The position numbers and the translations under genes were made by a program. The notes beneath the pieces were generated by a model, which had not been told where the DNA came from, ran no database searches, and was given only the letters and a program-made list of their open reading frames with translations. From assembly GCA_905250075.1 (NCBI GenBank), contig CAJNOP010000677.1, forward strand, positions 1 through 64,000: 64,000 nucleotides of DNA, read 5' to 3'. The stretch comes from Rotaria sp. Silwood1. Taxonomy: Eukaryota > Rotifera > Eurotatoria > Philodinida > Philodinidae. Below, one piece after another: positions 24,742 through 36,374 of this stretch (positions are counted from its first letter, which is position 1; every line of letters begins with the position of its first letter).

Positions 24742-25859
24742 GGTTTAGGAGTGTTAAAGAGGCATGTCGCCATGATCACTGATCAACTACAAAAATATAT
24801 AACTATTGAAATTTTTTCAAAATTTTAATCTTAAAAATTTTCTTTGTTTTTTTTTTGTACATGTATTTTTATTTAATTAAATAATTTCTTTTTTTTATAA
24901 TCAAATTGATTGTAATGACACTTCACTTTTGTATACAGCGAAAGAAAAAGGTATGTCATATGATACAATTAATTCAATAACCAATAAGAAAAATGATTAC
25001 CAATCCTTTTCACATCTACGTAGGCATCTGTTATACTTATAGTGTGAGGATGTAAGTATTCTAATTGAATACTTCGTATTTTATTTATCTATCTAGTATA
25101 ATTCTACGTTTGTATTCTATTCAATACTGTGTTGTATAAAATCTTTTTTATTTAAATATATGATAATAAATTATTTATTGAAATTCAAAAACAAAAAATA
25201 TATAAACTTAGAGTATTGATTATCACATAGAAAAAAAAACTAAACAGATATGTTTAAACTGATGATTATATCTCATTTATCAATTTAAAAACATCAATCA
25301 TAACAGCTTTTTTTTATTTGATTATTATTCATAGTCAATCTTAAAAAATTGAATCATTGTAGGTAGAAGATGATCTTTTTATTTAAATTATATCAATCGG
25401 ACAAGAGATTTCAAAATTATGATAAGATGAATATACATATATAGATAGATAGAAGGTACAGATATATAGTATATGGTGCAATAACTACAAACAAATTTCA
25501 ATAAGATCAATCCGTTTTTTCTAATAGATGCCGCTCTCTTGCTACTGATAAACGGACTTCCTGATCTAAATTTAGATAATCAAATAAAAAATTTTATTTT
25601 ATTTTTTTCAAAAGTCACTAGTTTCCAACCTTCACTTTTCGAAAAATAATTATTAAAGAAAATTCCAATTTAGAATAGAAAAGAAAGGAACTGAGTAATG
25701 ATCAAACGAAAAAGTTTAGATGGCATATGACTACATTTATTCTACTGGTTTGTATGCACAACTATTACCAATCATCAATATTTGTCTATTTTTAAGTGAT
25801 ATTGCGGCAGTATTTTACTAAATATTCTATGAAATCAATAGAGATGAGTAATAAATTGA
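24742..25859. other. AT-rich intergenic DNA
   Basis: No gene could be supported. The DNA contains poly-T and poly-A runs and a short GATA/ATAG tract near 25440. Confidence 0.5.
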
Positions 25860-25867
25860 AGACTCAC

Positions 25868-26011
25868 GAGTGACGTAGCCAGGAATTTTTGAGTCATAGG
25901 TATTTCATTGGTCGAACTATTTTGAGTTACGGGTGGCTAAGGGCAACCGTTATGATTTCAAAAATATCTATGAGCAATTGCCCAATGGCCTTACCATTGG
26001 CTACGCCACTG
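25868..26011. mobile_element. second copy of the hAT-type MITE (internally shortened)
   Basis: Shares with 22170-22379 the left end (GAGTGACGTAGCCAGGAATT), the block AGGGCAACCGTTATGATTTC, AAAAATATCTATG and the right end GGCTACGCCACTG. It lacks the middle part. Flanks show a 7/8 match, AGACTCAC at 25860-25867 against AGACTCAT at 26012-26019, consistent with an aged 8-bp target duplication. Confidence 0.85.
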
Positions 26012-26019
26012 AGACTCAT

Positions 26020-26967
26020 ACTTTCTTCCACGAATAAATCTATAAAGAAAAACTTCTATAGGCACTTGTTATAATGCACATAAAATTTCTCGGATACTCA
26101 TGCTGGCTAATCGTATATGATTGATGGATATATTCACTAGAGTTCTTTCTTTTTTGATATGAAATCAGCAACATGGATACAACTATTTCAGTTAAATTCT
26201 TAGAACTTTCGATAAAAGTCAATCAAATTTGAGAAAAAAGATCATTCTTGTTGAAAAGTATTATAATCTGATTGAGTAGTAGATCAAGACTTTTGTCAAA
26301 TCAAAGTATTTCAACATGATGTTATGAAGTTCTTTAAAGATAGTATCATAAATTGTTGGACATTTTTCAAGAAACGAAAAATCGTTCTTGGTATTCTCCT
26401 TCTTTTAAATTTCCTACTGAGCTGATTTGTCCTATAGTAAGAAACCTATTTATAAATCATTCTTTAAGAATTGTATTATAACTTGGTATAGGTAATAATA
26501 AATACAAACACCTACCTGACATTTTATTCTTGTAATTAATCTTTTGACTGAATTTTATTTGGTTTATCTTTAATCGCAACACAAATATAGAATAAAAATC
26601 AACTTCTAGAAATAAATTTTCTTGTGTTGAACATTTTATTCTTTTCTTGTGATTGTATTAATAAGTTAAGTTTTTTTCAATAAAATCCTATAGATAGTGA
26701 TATTGTTAAATAAATAAAAATATGCACAGTACGATACCTGAGATACTTAGAAAATATCGAAAAAAGAAAATTTCTTTTTGTAAAAAAATATTTTATTTCT
26801 GTATACAAAAAAAACACAATTCTTCTCATTATTTTGTATATTTTAATTATGAATGAGCATATATCAGACTTGAAGTCATTTTTCTATTAACATTTTTTTT
26901 GTATGTTTTTTTTTATTTAAGTTATTTGTAGATAATTTGAATTGAATTAAACCAGGAGTAATTTACG
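26020..26967. other. AT-rich intergenic DNA
   Basis: Nothing coding was found between the MITE and the last exon of paralogue B. Frames here lack splice support. Confidence 0.5.
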
Positions 26968-28803
26968 CTAAAAATTCTTAATTAAGACGATTATTTGAAT
27001 GTATTGTAGAATTTGATCGACATTATTATTAAATATCATATTTATCTAAAACTAAAAAAAAATAACTTATATATATATATGTAATAAAACATTAAAAAAA
27101 TCATTTACTTTTGCTCGTTTTCGTTGTGGTGAATAAGTTCGTTCTAAAGATAAGAATATTTTTAATATATAAAATTATTTTAAAAAGAAAAAAAACAAAC
27201 CTGTAACAACACTCAAAGATCTTTGTCTAACAGATTTTGCTATATAAGAAAAACAAAAAAAAATTTTTATTTTTATTTCAAATTTCAATAAAATTATTTT
27301 TTCTTACGTGGTAATCGAATAAAATCTGATAAACAAATTGTATTCCAATCAGGACTATTATCTCGTACAAGAACACATAATAAACGTGGTGAACATGAAT
27401 CATGTATTGCTGAATGTAATTGAACAACATTTTTTTCATCTAATTGATGAATTATTTCAAAATCTTTTTTAGATTTATTCCATTTTGTTATCATTTGTAG
27501 ACTTAATCTAAATCGAAAAAACAAATTTAAATAAAGATTAATTTCAATTTTAACTTACATAAAATCTTCATCATTTGTTAAATTATTTTTATTTAAATTG
27601 AATTCAATTGGATTAATTGGATTTGTATCTTTTGTATATTGATCTGGTAAAAATCCTTTATCAGGATGTTTATACCAAATTCGTTTGTCATTATCTATTG
27701 CTTCTAATACAACTATTATACGAAGTTTTACATTAGATTGAAAAGCATTTGAAGGTATCTATAAATAAGAAATTATTACAAACAAAAAAATAAAGAGACA
27801 ATTGAAATTTAAAAGTACAAAAGATTATAGTTCATGAAAAAAAATAGTTTTTTTTTTTTGCAATAGACTTACTCGAATTCTTGGTAAAATTTGACGCATT
27901 TTTTCTTTATTTGTTTTAATACCTTGTATACGAGCAATACGTCCATTTGTTTTATCTGCACGTATACTAAATTCATCAGATTTATAAATATTTCTTTGAA
28001 AAGGTTTAACATCTAATGAAAAATATAATCGATTCGATAATAAATTATGTATTTGTGAATGTTGAATAACAGCTGGTGTTGTCGTTAATGATAGACCTAA
28101 TAAATCAACAACAAAAAAGACAATATATGAAAGTGCTGTATTCATATTAATAAATAGTATTTTAATTAAAATTTTCATTGTTTTTAAGTATGTTACCTCC
28201 AGTCATTTGTGATAAATCTTCATTATTGTCCTGTGAAACATCATCACCTGTTGCAATACTGTTTATAAAACAATCTATATAGAATAAAAGATTTTAATTT
28301 CTTGAGAGCTTTTATAATAAAATTATTACTTGTTTCATTACGAATGTCATCCATTGATAAGTTTTCATAACTATCATTGGATAAACTTTGATCATGTTGA
28401 ATTTCTAAGACACAAAACAAAAAAAAAGAAGAATCATATACAAAATCTTGTTTATATAATTATTATTACGATTCGAAGAACAAATATGTGAATGTATCAA
28501 CGATTGATTTACAACATATAATCTCGTACATGGTGGCATACTCTCAATATTGTCAATATCTATTGAGGAAGTTGTTTGAAACGGATTTAATCGATTTCGT
28601 AATAGAGTTTCAAGATCAACGAAAGACATTGTTGTCGTATCATATACGACAATTTGATATGATTGTGGTAGACTTGAATAAAATTCATGACTTACATATT
28701 CATTAACTTCTTCCATACTTGTTTGTTCATTAAATTTTCTAGTGGATCTAGTTAGACTTCCACATATAATCAAAGTTTCAACTGATCCCTTGGATAAATC
28801 CAT
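26968..28803 (-). CDS. unrecognised multi-exon protein, paralogue B
   Basis: Nine exons on the minus strand, about 28803-28470, 28404-28330, 28274-28197, 28096-27873, 27758-27559, 27507-27308, 27239-27201, 27143-27109 and 27045-26968, give about 420 residues. The start MDLSKGSVETLIICGS was chosen over an upstream in-frame Met because it aligns with the start of paralogue A. Order of parts: an N-terminal module (SLPQSYQIVVYDTTTMSFVD), a short acidic/polar linker, then the conserved C-terminal region (LYFSLDVKP, NIYKSDEF, ARIQGIKT, WYKHPDKGFLP, LHSAIHDSCSPRLLCVL, TICLSDFIRLP). After that comes a basic stretch SPQRKRAK that could be a nuclear localisation signal. The last exon is uncertain because reading through the donor at 27108 also stays open for about 20 codons. 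It faces the gene at 29073 head to head. Confidence 0.82.
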
Positions 28804-29072
28804 GTCAAATTTTGTTTCTCTTATGAGACATGAGAAAATAATTAGTATAGACATTTTATATATAGAACAATCATGACTAATATGAAATATCCGAACTAGT
28901 TTGAAACTTCCAAGCTAAATTCAATAACTATAGTAGATGTGTTTTATCGTTCTTTTCTTCCGTTCTTCAGGTAGCAATACAGAACGCAAAAGAATAAATA
29001 AAAGCAACATACATCAAACTGCAAAGCAGTACTGAGAAACGAAAAACTACACATCAATTTTCTTGTTAGACA
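28804..29072. promoter_or_regulatory. shared 270-bp divergent promoter region
   Basis: The start codons of paralogue B (28803, minus) and the 29073 gene (plus) lie 270 bp apart and face away from each other, so both must be driven from this segment. No specific factor site was identified; a TATATATAG-like stretch lies at about 28857-28865. Confidence 0.45.
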
Positions 29073-30098
29073 ATGACCTCATGGACTTTGATCATTTACT
29101 TCTCTCATAGAATTCACTCGTTCTTAGTTAATCCCAATGTTCATTATAATGATCTTATACAAATGGTTAGTAATCATTACAAACTTATTTTGGATAATTA
29201 TTTATTAGAAATATATGATACACGTTTTAGACGTTATATAATTCTTAATGAAGAATATTTTATTAATCTACAAGATCATTTATTAAGAACAAATGTAAAT
29301 ACATTAAATGGACGAATTATAAAACGACCATTACCACCAAAAAATTCTATACGAAATTATTTATCAAATGATTGTAAACGTAAACGAACTTCATCATTTT
29401 CACCACAAAATGATTATATAATTATTTGGCTTGATTCATATATTGAACAATCAGATAATTATCATTATATTAAACATAAATTTACTATATTAACAACATT
29501 AAATATATCTCGTATAATGTTAGATTATGAAATTTGTATTGATGATTTAATACAAATAAATTCAAAAAGAAAAAATACAAAAAAAAAATTTTTAAATATA
29601 TTTAATAATAAAGATGAATGTTTAGAATTTTTTAAACAAATTGAATCAAAAATAAAAATTTTATTTATAATATCAAATTTATTTATTAAAGATATTATTC
29701 CAATTATTATTCAACGTGTTCATATTATTTATATTTTAATTAATAATAATTTATTTTCATATGAATGGATATATGATTATAATAAATCAAATCTATTAAT
29801 ATTTGATAATTATTTATGTTTACTTATTCGTTTAATACGAGATCTTGCTAAAAATTTTATTGAAAAAGCTGAATATACTTCAAAATTATCATTAATACAT
29901 ACAATTACTTTGTTAAAATGGGCAAAAGAATTATATAATCGTGCTAATGAAATAGATAAACCATCATATATTAATAATCAAAATTTCATTGATCATCGTT
30001 TACAAATATTAGAATTAAATTTGACATATAAAAAATCAAATGAAACTATTAATAATGAACATGATGATAAACTTGCTCTTGAATGTGATGAAGGTTGA
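29073..30098 (+). CDS. unknown protein with the paralogue-family N-terminal module plus a WLD-type domain
   Basis: A single exon of 341 residues. Residues 1-70 (MTSWTLIIYFSHRI...LIQMVSNHYKLIL..YLLEIYD) align with the N-terminal modules of paralogues A and B, so the genes share an ancestral domain. After a basic linker (KRKRTSSF) the rest starts DYIIIWLDSYIEQSDN and contains KDECLEFFKQIESKIKILFI, then IYILINN. This resembles a module I recall from bdelloid multidomain proteins that also carry ADP-ribosyltransferase or TPR parts, where it begins with I.WLD; I could not check this. No catalytic domain follows here. It is strongly AT-biased, with many Ile, Asn and Lys. An AATAAA signal follows at 30167. 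Confidence 0.75.
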   Translation: MTSWTLIIYFSHRIHSFLVNPNVHYNDLIQMVSNHYKLILDNYLLEIYDTRFRRYIILNEEYFINLQDHLLRTNVNTLNGRIIKRPLPPKNSIRNYLSNDCKRKRTSSFSPQNDYIIIWLDSYIEQSDNYHYIKHKFTILTTLNISRIMLDYEICIDDLIQINSKRKNTKKKFLNIFNNKDECLEFFKQIESKIKILFIISNLFIKDIIPIIIQRVHIIYILINNNLFSYEWIYDYNKSNLLIFDNYLCLLIRLIRDLAKNFIEKAEYTSKLSLIHTITLLKWAKELYNRANEIDKPSYINNQNFIDHRLQILELNLTYKKSNETINNEHDDKLALECDEG

Positions 30099-30166
30099 TC
30101 ACTTCCTCTTTCTCTTTTTTTTTATAATGAACAGAAAAATGAATCTGTTTTATATATAGTTGTTGA

Positions 30167-30172
30167 AATAAA
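30167..30172 (+). terminator. polyadenylation signal AATAAA
   Basis: AATAAA lies 69 nt after the stop of the 29073 gene, within AATAAAAATAAAG. The convergent gene's stop is at 30361, so the two 3' ends are close. Confidence 0.6.
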
Positions 30173-30360
30173 AATAAAGAAAATCATACTCAAAAAAAAA
30201 CACCGATTTTATCTTATCGAATAAAAAATATGTATTTATTTGTTAAATGACATAAGTACTAGATAATTTTATTGAGAATTTTTTAAAAAAAAGCGCAAGA
30301 ACGAATAGTGAAAAAAACTGTCGTTTTTTAATCTAAAATAAAAAAAAAAAAACAACAACG

Positions 30361-33322
30361 TTAAAAGCGAGGTTCTGGACGTAGTGGAAAACCAGGTGGA
30401 AGATCCATCATTGGTTCATCATCAACAAACATCATAAAACCTAGAATTAAAAAACAAAAACAATAATAATATTTTGAAAATTATCATTTAATTCAATTCT
30501 AGAATTGATTGACCTTCAAGACCTGCAGGCATACCACCTGGACCATGAGGAGGAGGTGGCATATTTGGTGGAAAAACAGGTATTTCACCTGCCATACCTC
30601 CTCTTGCTAAATCACTCATCATAGCCATAATTATTGGAGGAGGTAAAAATGCAGCACCTGGTGGTAGTCCAATATATTCAGCTTCCTAATATTATATATG
30701 AAGAAGATAAAAAAGAAAAATTTAAAATAAAAGTTTTCTTTTTATTTACTCTAGGTAAATTTGCTTGCTGTTGTTTTGGTTGTTGTTGTTGTTGTTGTCT
30801 TGGATCTGCTCTATTTTGTTGAAAACTTTGTTGTTGTTGTTGTTGTTGTTGTCCAGTTGGTGATGGTGGTGGTCTAAATGCTTGTGGTGGTGGACCTCCA
30901 CGTGGAGGTACAAAAAAAGGAACAGCACCAGTTGTAAACATAAATGGAAATGGTATAAATTCTAGATTATCATCTTGATCATTTTCACCACTATGTATAC
31001 GATGTAATTCTTCTGAAACTCTTTTTTCAACTATTGGAGTTAATCTTTGTAATATAGTAGCAACAAGTTTTTCTTCATCTTCACGTGTTATTTCTTTTTT
31101 TTCTTTTATTTTATCTTGTTTATTTGATGATACATCATTAATAATTGAAGTTTCTTCTTTTGGTTTTTTTTCATTAATAAGATTTTGATTTGCTTGAAGT
31201 TTAGCTTGTTTTAATTGTTCTTCTTGTTGAATTTCACTTATATGTGGATATACTTGACGTATACGTGTTGTTGATGTATTACCACCTTGTTGTTGATCTG
31301 GACGAATTGGTATTGTAGGACCTTGTTGTGTTTCACCACGAGATAAACGTTCTTCTAATGTTACTTTTGGCTTTGTTTCTGTTGTTGTTGTTGTTGTAGT
31401 TGTTTGTTGAAATGGTTTCGTATTATTTTGCATTAAATTAGGTAAAACATTGAGTCCAGCTTGTGGTTGTACTATAATATTTGTTGGATCTAATTTATTT
31501 GAAAAGAAAATTTTATAATGATAATAAAAATATAAAAATTACAAACCTCGTTGTAAATTTTGATATACTTGTGGATTTTGTTGAACATAAGGTGGTAAAG
31601 GTCGTTCAGGATGAACAAAAACAACACGTGGTACAGAACCATCGGCAACTTCAACAGTATCACCATCATCTATATGATAAAAACGTAAAAGTTGACGAAT
31701 ATTGTCATCTTCATTTTGAATGACAACTCTTGGTGGTAATGTTTCAGATGATGGATATATATTTTGTTGTTGTATATTCAATGAATCCAATGTAGAACCA
31801 TTATTAACTTGATTTTGAGAAAATGGTTCAGATGGATTTTGAGCTTGTACAGTTGTTGAAGAAGTTTTTTGCGTGGGTTGTGATTGAGTAGATGATGATG
31901 TAGTTGGTTGTTGTGTTTGAGAAGTTGACTTTGATGAAGATACATCATGAACTTCGGATTGATCCTTATCGGGAACTGGTGAAGATGATTGATTTGTTTT
32001 TTCTTTAACATTATCTTTTCTACTTGCTATTACTTTAAAAAAACCAGGTAGAAGAAAATGTGAATCATGTTCTACATCCGAGGATGTAATTACTGCTTTG
32101 ACAATTGATTCAATTTTATCAGCATCTAATGGTTTTGTACCATTCTATATAAAAAAGGAAATATACATACATAATTAATTAAAAATAAATAAATAAATAC
32201 TAGTTACTTCAGTAAGAAATTGATAGGCCATAATAGCATGTGTTCGACTTAAATTCATATTTTGAAAAAGTTGATCAAATGCCGAAGGTTGAATTGTTGA
32301 TGATACACCATTATAATCATCTGTTGAATATAATTCAAAACCAAGTTTAACTAAATCATGAACAATTGGAGGTAATTGATTTGTTCGAACAACATAATCA
32401 ACAAGACTCGCCCATGTATCAAGAAATTGATCTAATGTTAATGTATCACGTTTTCCATCAACTAATGGTATTTGATCATGAATATGTTCCCAAAAAGCTC
32501 TTGTAGCTCGACTTAAACGTGCTTCTAAATCACCACCACCTGAACCTTCTTTTCTTGCAGCTGTTACATGAAACTATGAATAAAAAAAAAAAATTTATTT
32601 TTTGTTTCATTTAAAATTTTTACTTACTAATAAATAAAATTCAACATCTTTCCATGTTACAAATTCTTTATTTTCAATATCTAAATATTGAAAAAAATAA
32701 AAAAAAATAATGTTAATTTTCAAAATAAATTTTTTTTACCAAGATTAACATGAAAAAAATATTTTGCTTTTTGACGTTGAAAATCTGTTAAATGTTTTGA
32801 ATCACCTTTTCCAATTGTAAAATTACTATGATCATGTATATCATGATCTTTATTAGATGTAGAAGTAACTGTTGTTGTTGTTATTGTTTCAACTTTTTTA
32901 TTATCTTTATCTGGAGTTGGACTACTAGAAGGCGTTTTAACTGTCGTTTTTGTTGTATTAGTCGTAGTTGAAGTAGAAGAAACAGGTGTTGATTTAGATT
33001 CTTCTTTATGTTGAGTTGTTCCAACTGTATTGCCTTCATTCTTTTTATCTATATTAATATCTAATAAATTATTTGATATTAAAGATATTATATTTGTCTT
33101 CATACCTTGATGAGAAGATTCTACTGATGATAGTTTATCTGCATGTACAGTACTATTCAAATCATCGACCTTTTTTGTTGTTTTTCCACCTTGCTCATTA
33201 TCAATTGATGATAATGGTGATTTTCTTGCTTCGTCCTCATGTTTTGTTTTTTGATCATCACTAACAACTGTATTCACATTATGATCCACAGTTGGAAGAT
33301 TTGTATTAGAAGTTGTAGCCAT
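30361..33322 (-). CDS. EF-hand (calexcitin/sarcoplasmic Ca-binding-like) protein with long Q/P/T-rich tails
   Basis: Seven exons on the minus strand, 33322-32740, 32680-32628, 32573-32208, 32144-31547, 31489-30750, 30685-30514 and 30440-30361, join in phase to 863 residues. Residues 1-180 are low-complexity Ser/Thr/Lys. Residues about 180-375 form one folded region that resembles the four EF-hand layout of calexcitin or sarcoplasmic calcium-binding proteins (FQRQKAKYFFHVNL, EFVTWKDVEFYLL, LTLDQFLDTWASLVDYV, FDQLFQNMNLSRTHAIMAYQ). Most calcium loops have lost the D-x-D-x-D-G pattern, so calcium binding is doubtful. The remaining ~480 residues are Q/P/T/S-rich with glutamine runs, a charged helix (EDEEKLVATILQRLTPIVEK) and a Met/Pro/Gly-rich end. 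It converges on the 29073 gene. The function is not known. Confidence 0.85.
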
Positions 33323-33763
33323 AACGAATTTTATGATTAAATAGTGTATATGTCCTTGCTATTACCTTGTTTACTATGTATATTACTGTCGCAAATAGGT
33401 ATCTGATGAGTAAAGAAATATAGTAATAAAGACAAAATTTTGGAACGATGAATTATCAATAGAGACACTCACCTTCAAGTCTCATACACCGAAGCAAAAA
33501 GAAAAAAAGAGTCATTATTACATACGACTATATAGAAGTCATGCATCATTGCTTTTTTTTTTGCTTCTCGTTCTTTCCTTTGATTATTCAAGTGCACGTA
33601 CATACAAGCTCAAGGACACATGCCATCTACAAACTTTGTTCTTGACTTGAGATATTTATTCACAAAAAAAAAGAAAAATGAAATAAAACGATAGAATAAA
33701 TGACAACATGAAGAAATGAAAATAATAATAATAAAGTAAAAGATAGATTTTTGTTTTTAATTA

Positions 33764-34931
33764 TTATCGTTTCATATATACAAAACTAAATAGTAGAGCA
33801 GCACCAATAGCTGTTGCAACTCCTATATAGATCATTGATTTCCATGACTGTTCATTCATTTGATTATCTGATGATAATTGTAAAATATTATCATTATTAA
33901 CAAAATCTACTTCAATATCTTTTATTTCATTATTCACATTTTCATTTATTAATTCACATTGATTATCACATAAAGATACGGAACAAGAAGATGATTTAGT
34001 CTAAAAAGAAAAAACAACAACAAAATATAATATTCTTCTATAAATTTTTGGTTTTGTTCTAACTTACTAATTTTATTTGTTCATCAAGTAAAAATTGAAC
34101 TATAGTTTCATGTTTTAAATGTTGTGCTATATCAAGAGCTGTTAAACCATTATTTGTTGTTGATTGAATATTAGCACCAGAATCTATTAAAGCTTTAACT
34201 GAACCCAAATGACCATGTTGTGTTGCCATTATTAATGGACACCAACCTTTTGAATCACAACGATTTATATTTGCACCATATTTAATTAATAGATGTATTA
34301 ATGATGATGAACAACCAAAACGTGCAGCTAACATTAATGGTGTCATCATTTTTTCATCAATTATATCAAAACATGGTTCGATTTCTGCACCATGTTCAAG
34401 TAAAAATTGACATATAGATAATTGTTCATTATTATCATTTGTTGTTGAACTTTTTGAATGTGATGACATACAACATGCCATTAATGGTGTTATTTGTTCA
34501 GAACTTTTATTATTAACATTAGCACCAAATTCTAAGACAAATAATGATACAAGAGAAAAATGACATGAATATGCAGCATGTATTAATGGTGTCCATCCAC
34601 CAGATTTAAAACGACGTTCAATTGATATTGTACATGATGTTTGAGAATAAATATTTCGTAATGTATTAATATCACATATATCAATAGCTGTTTTAATACG
34701 TTGTTCAATAGAATCTTCTTTACTTGTTGTTGTTGATGATGAAAGATGTAATAATGATTCAGATAATTTATTAGCTAATATACGTGAACGTATTCGTCGT
34801 TCTTCTTCATTATCATCATCATCATCATTATTATTATTATCATTTGTTGGTTTTGAATGATATGGTTGATGATGAAGTCCATTCATATGATGAACATGAG
34901 TTGGTGGTCGACGCGCCATACTAGTTAACAT
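33764..34931 (-). CDS. ankyrin-repeat, tail-anchored protein resembling ASZ1/GASZ
   Basis: Two exons (34931-34068 and 34000-33764) give 366 residues. A His/Asn/Asp-rich N-terminus of about 75 residues precedes a short helical repeat (RIKTAIDICDINTLRNIYSQ) and four recognisable ankyrin repeats (GGWTPLIHAAYSCHFSLV, TPLMACCMS, MTPLMLAARFGCSSSLIHLL, GWCPLIMATQHGHLGSVKAL), plus a capping repeat ALDIAQHLKHETIVQFLL. The C-terminus ends in one membrane helix (IYIGVATAIGAALLFSFVYM) with KR after it, a tail anchor. Order, spacing and the MTPLM-AAR repeat match ASZ1/GASZ, a mitochondrial-surface nuage protein of piRNA biogenesis. Unlike vertebrate ASZ1 there is no SAM domain between repeats and anchor. 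It could instead be another tail-anchored ankyrin protein. Confidence 0.75.
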
Positions 34932-36374
34932 GGTTACAATGTTATTCGTTTCTTTTTTTACAGAATAATGATGTAAGAAAATTAACTTTCACAATGCAAC
35001 ATTTTATTCATCATTTTTTTTTTTTGTTGCTTGTTACTCTAATATTCCCTGTGACTCATAAATATCATTATTATTGGTGATTAAATAGAAAAAACCCGAT
35101 TGATAGATGTCGATAGACAACTTATGAGTATCAATAGATTATAATTACATAAAAGATAAAAACTATCGTTATATATTATTGAATGTTTTTTTTTTTTATA
35201 TTTTGCTTTCAATAGATAATCTTACCTTTTACTTTTATTGATATATATATATATCTCGTATATATGTAATTAATGAAGATATATGAATCATAGGGGTTAA
35301 CTATTTCGTAATATGTAGGAGTATCATTCTAAACAATACGAATGTTAAGTGACGCAAATGATTAGCTATTAATAGCTTAATGTCATTTTGGCCTATGAAT
35401 GAAGATAAATATAGAATAAATATTTTCTATATTAATCACCTGAGAAAGATAAATTATATAATATAAATTATATAATAGATATATATATTGAATCAAATTT
35501 AAATATTTAAAATAACAAAATATGAATAAAGAATAAAAGAAAATGTTTCAAGGTTAAATTTTTATCATAACATTTATGTACGATATTCAATAAATAAGAA
35601 TTAAAAATCATTAATTTGAAAGTTAAAAGTTTTTATTTTATATACTTGAGTATTTTATTTAAATCCTTACTTTTTAAGAAAGGACAATCAAAAAAAAAAC
35701 AACAAGGTGCTAAACAAAAACATGTCGAATTTCATATGATGAAGATACTGCATTTTTTTTGTTTTTGAAAGATTCATAGATCTGAAATATAATGCACAGA
35801 AATTCAATAAATCGATTTTAGTATTAAAAAACTTATTCGAATCTAGTGATTCTCTACTTATTACTAAATAAATATTATATTACAATGTAATTATTTTATT
35901 AATTCTATATGAAATATATATCTTTTCTTTTCATTTAATTTCAATTCACATCATTTAGTAAAACTATATTTTAATTTGAACTTTATGTAAATATGTTATT
36001 TCTTTTTTTCTTATTCAAGGTATCGTAATGATTCAATAGAATAACTTGACTATGTATATAAATGACTATAAAAATTTACTATCTTAATCTACTATAGATA
36101 TTGAAATGTTTTTGATAAACATTTAGAATATACATATTATCAGTGAAAACAATAGCTATGAAGTATAATCATTGGACTGGATTTTATTTTCTATAGAATA
36201 ATATATATTCGGTGCATATACATCATATAAACAAAATATCCAGGCATCTATTCTATTCTTTTGAAATAGAAGAGAGAAGAAAAGTCTATAATTTTCTTTA
36301 TTTTTCTAGTCAAACTACTAGATAGAAACATTATCACTTTTCGAAAAATCAACTGTAGTATAAACATATTAACG
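34932..36374. other. AT-rich intergenic region between divergent genes
   Basis: Separates the minus-strand ankyrin gene from the plus-strand Frizzled-CRD gene and so should hold both promoters. Poly-T, TATATA tracts and simple A/T repeats are seen, and nothing coding. Confidence 0.55.

Noticed and set aside
30634..30822. Plus-strand frame ending in a cysteine-rich run
   Set aside because: It is the antisense of the glutamine-codon run in the EF-hand gene.
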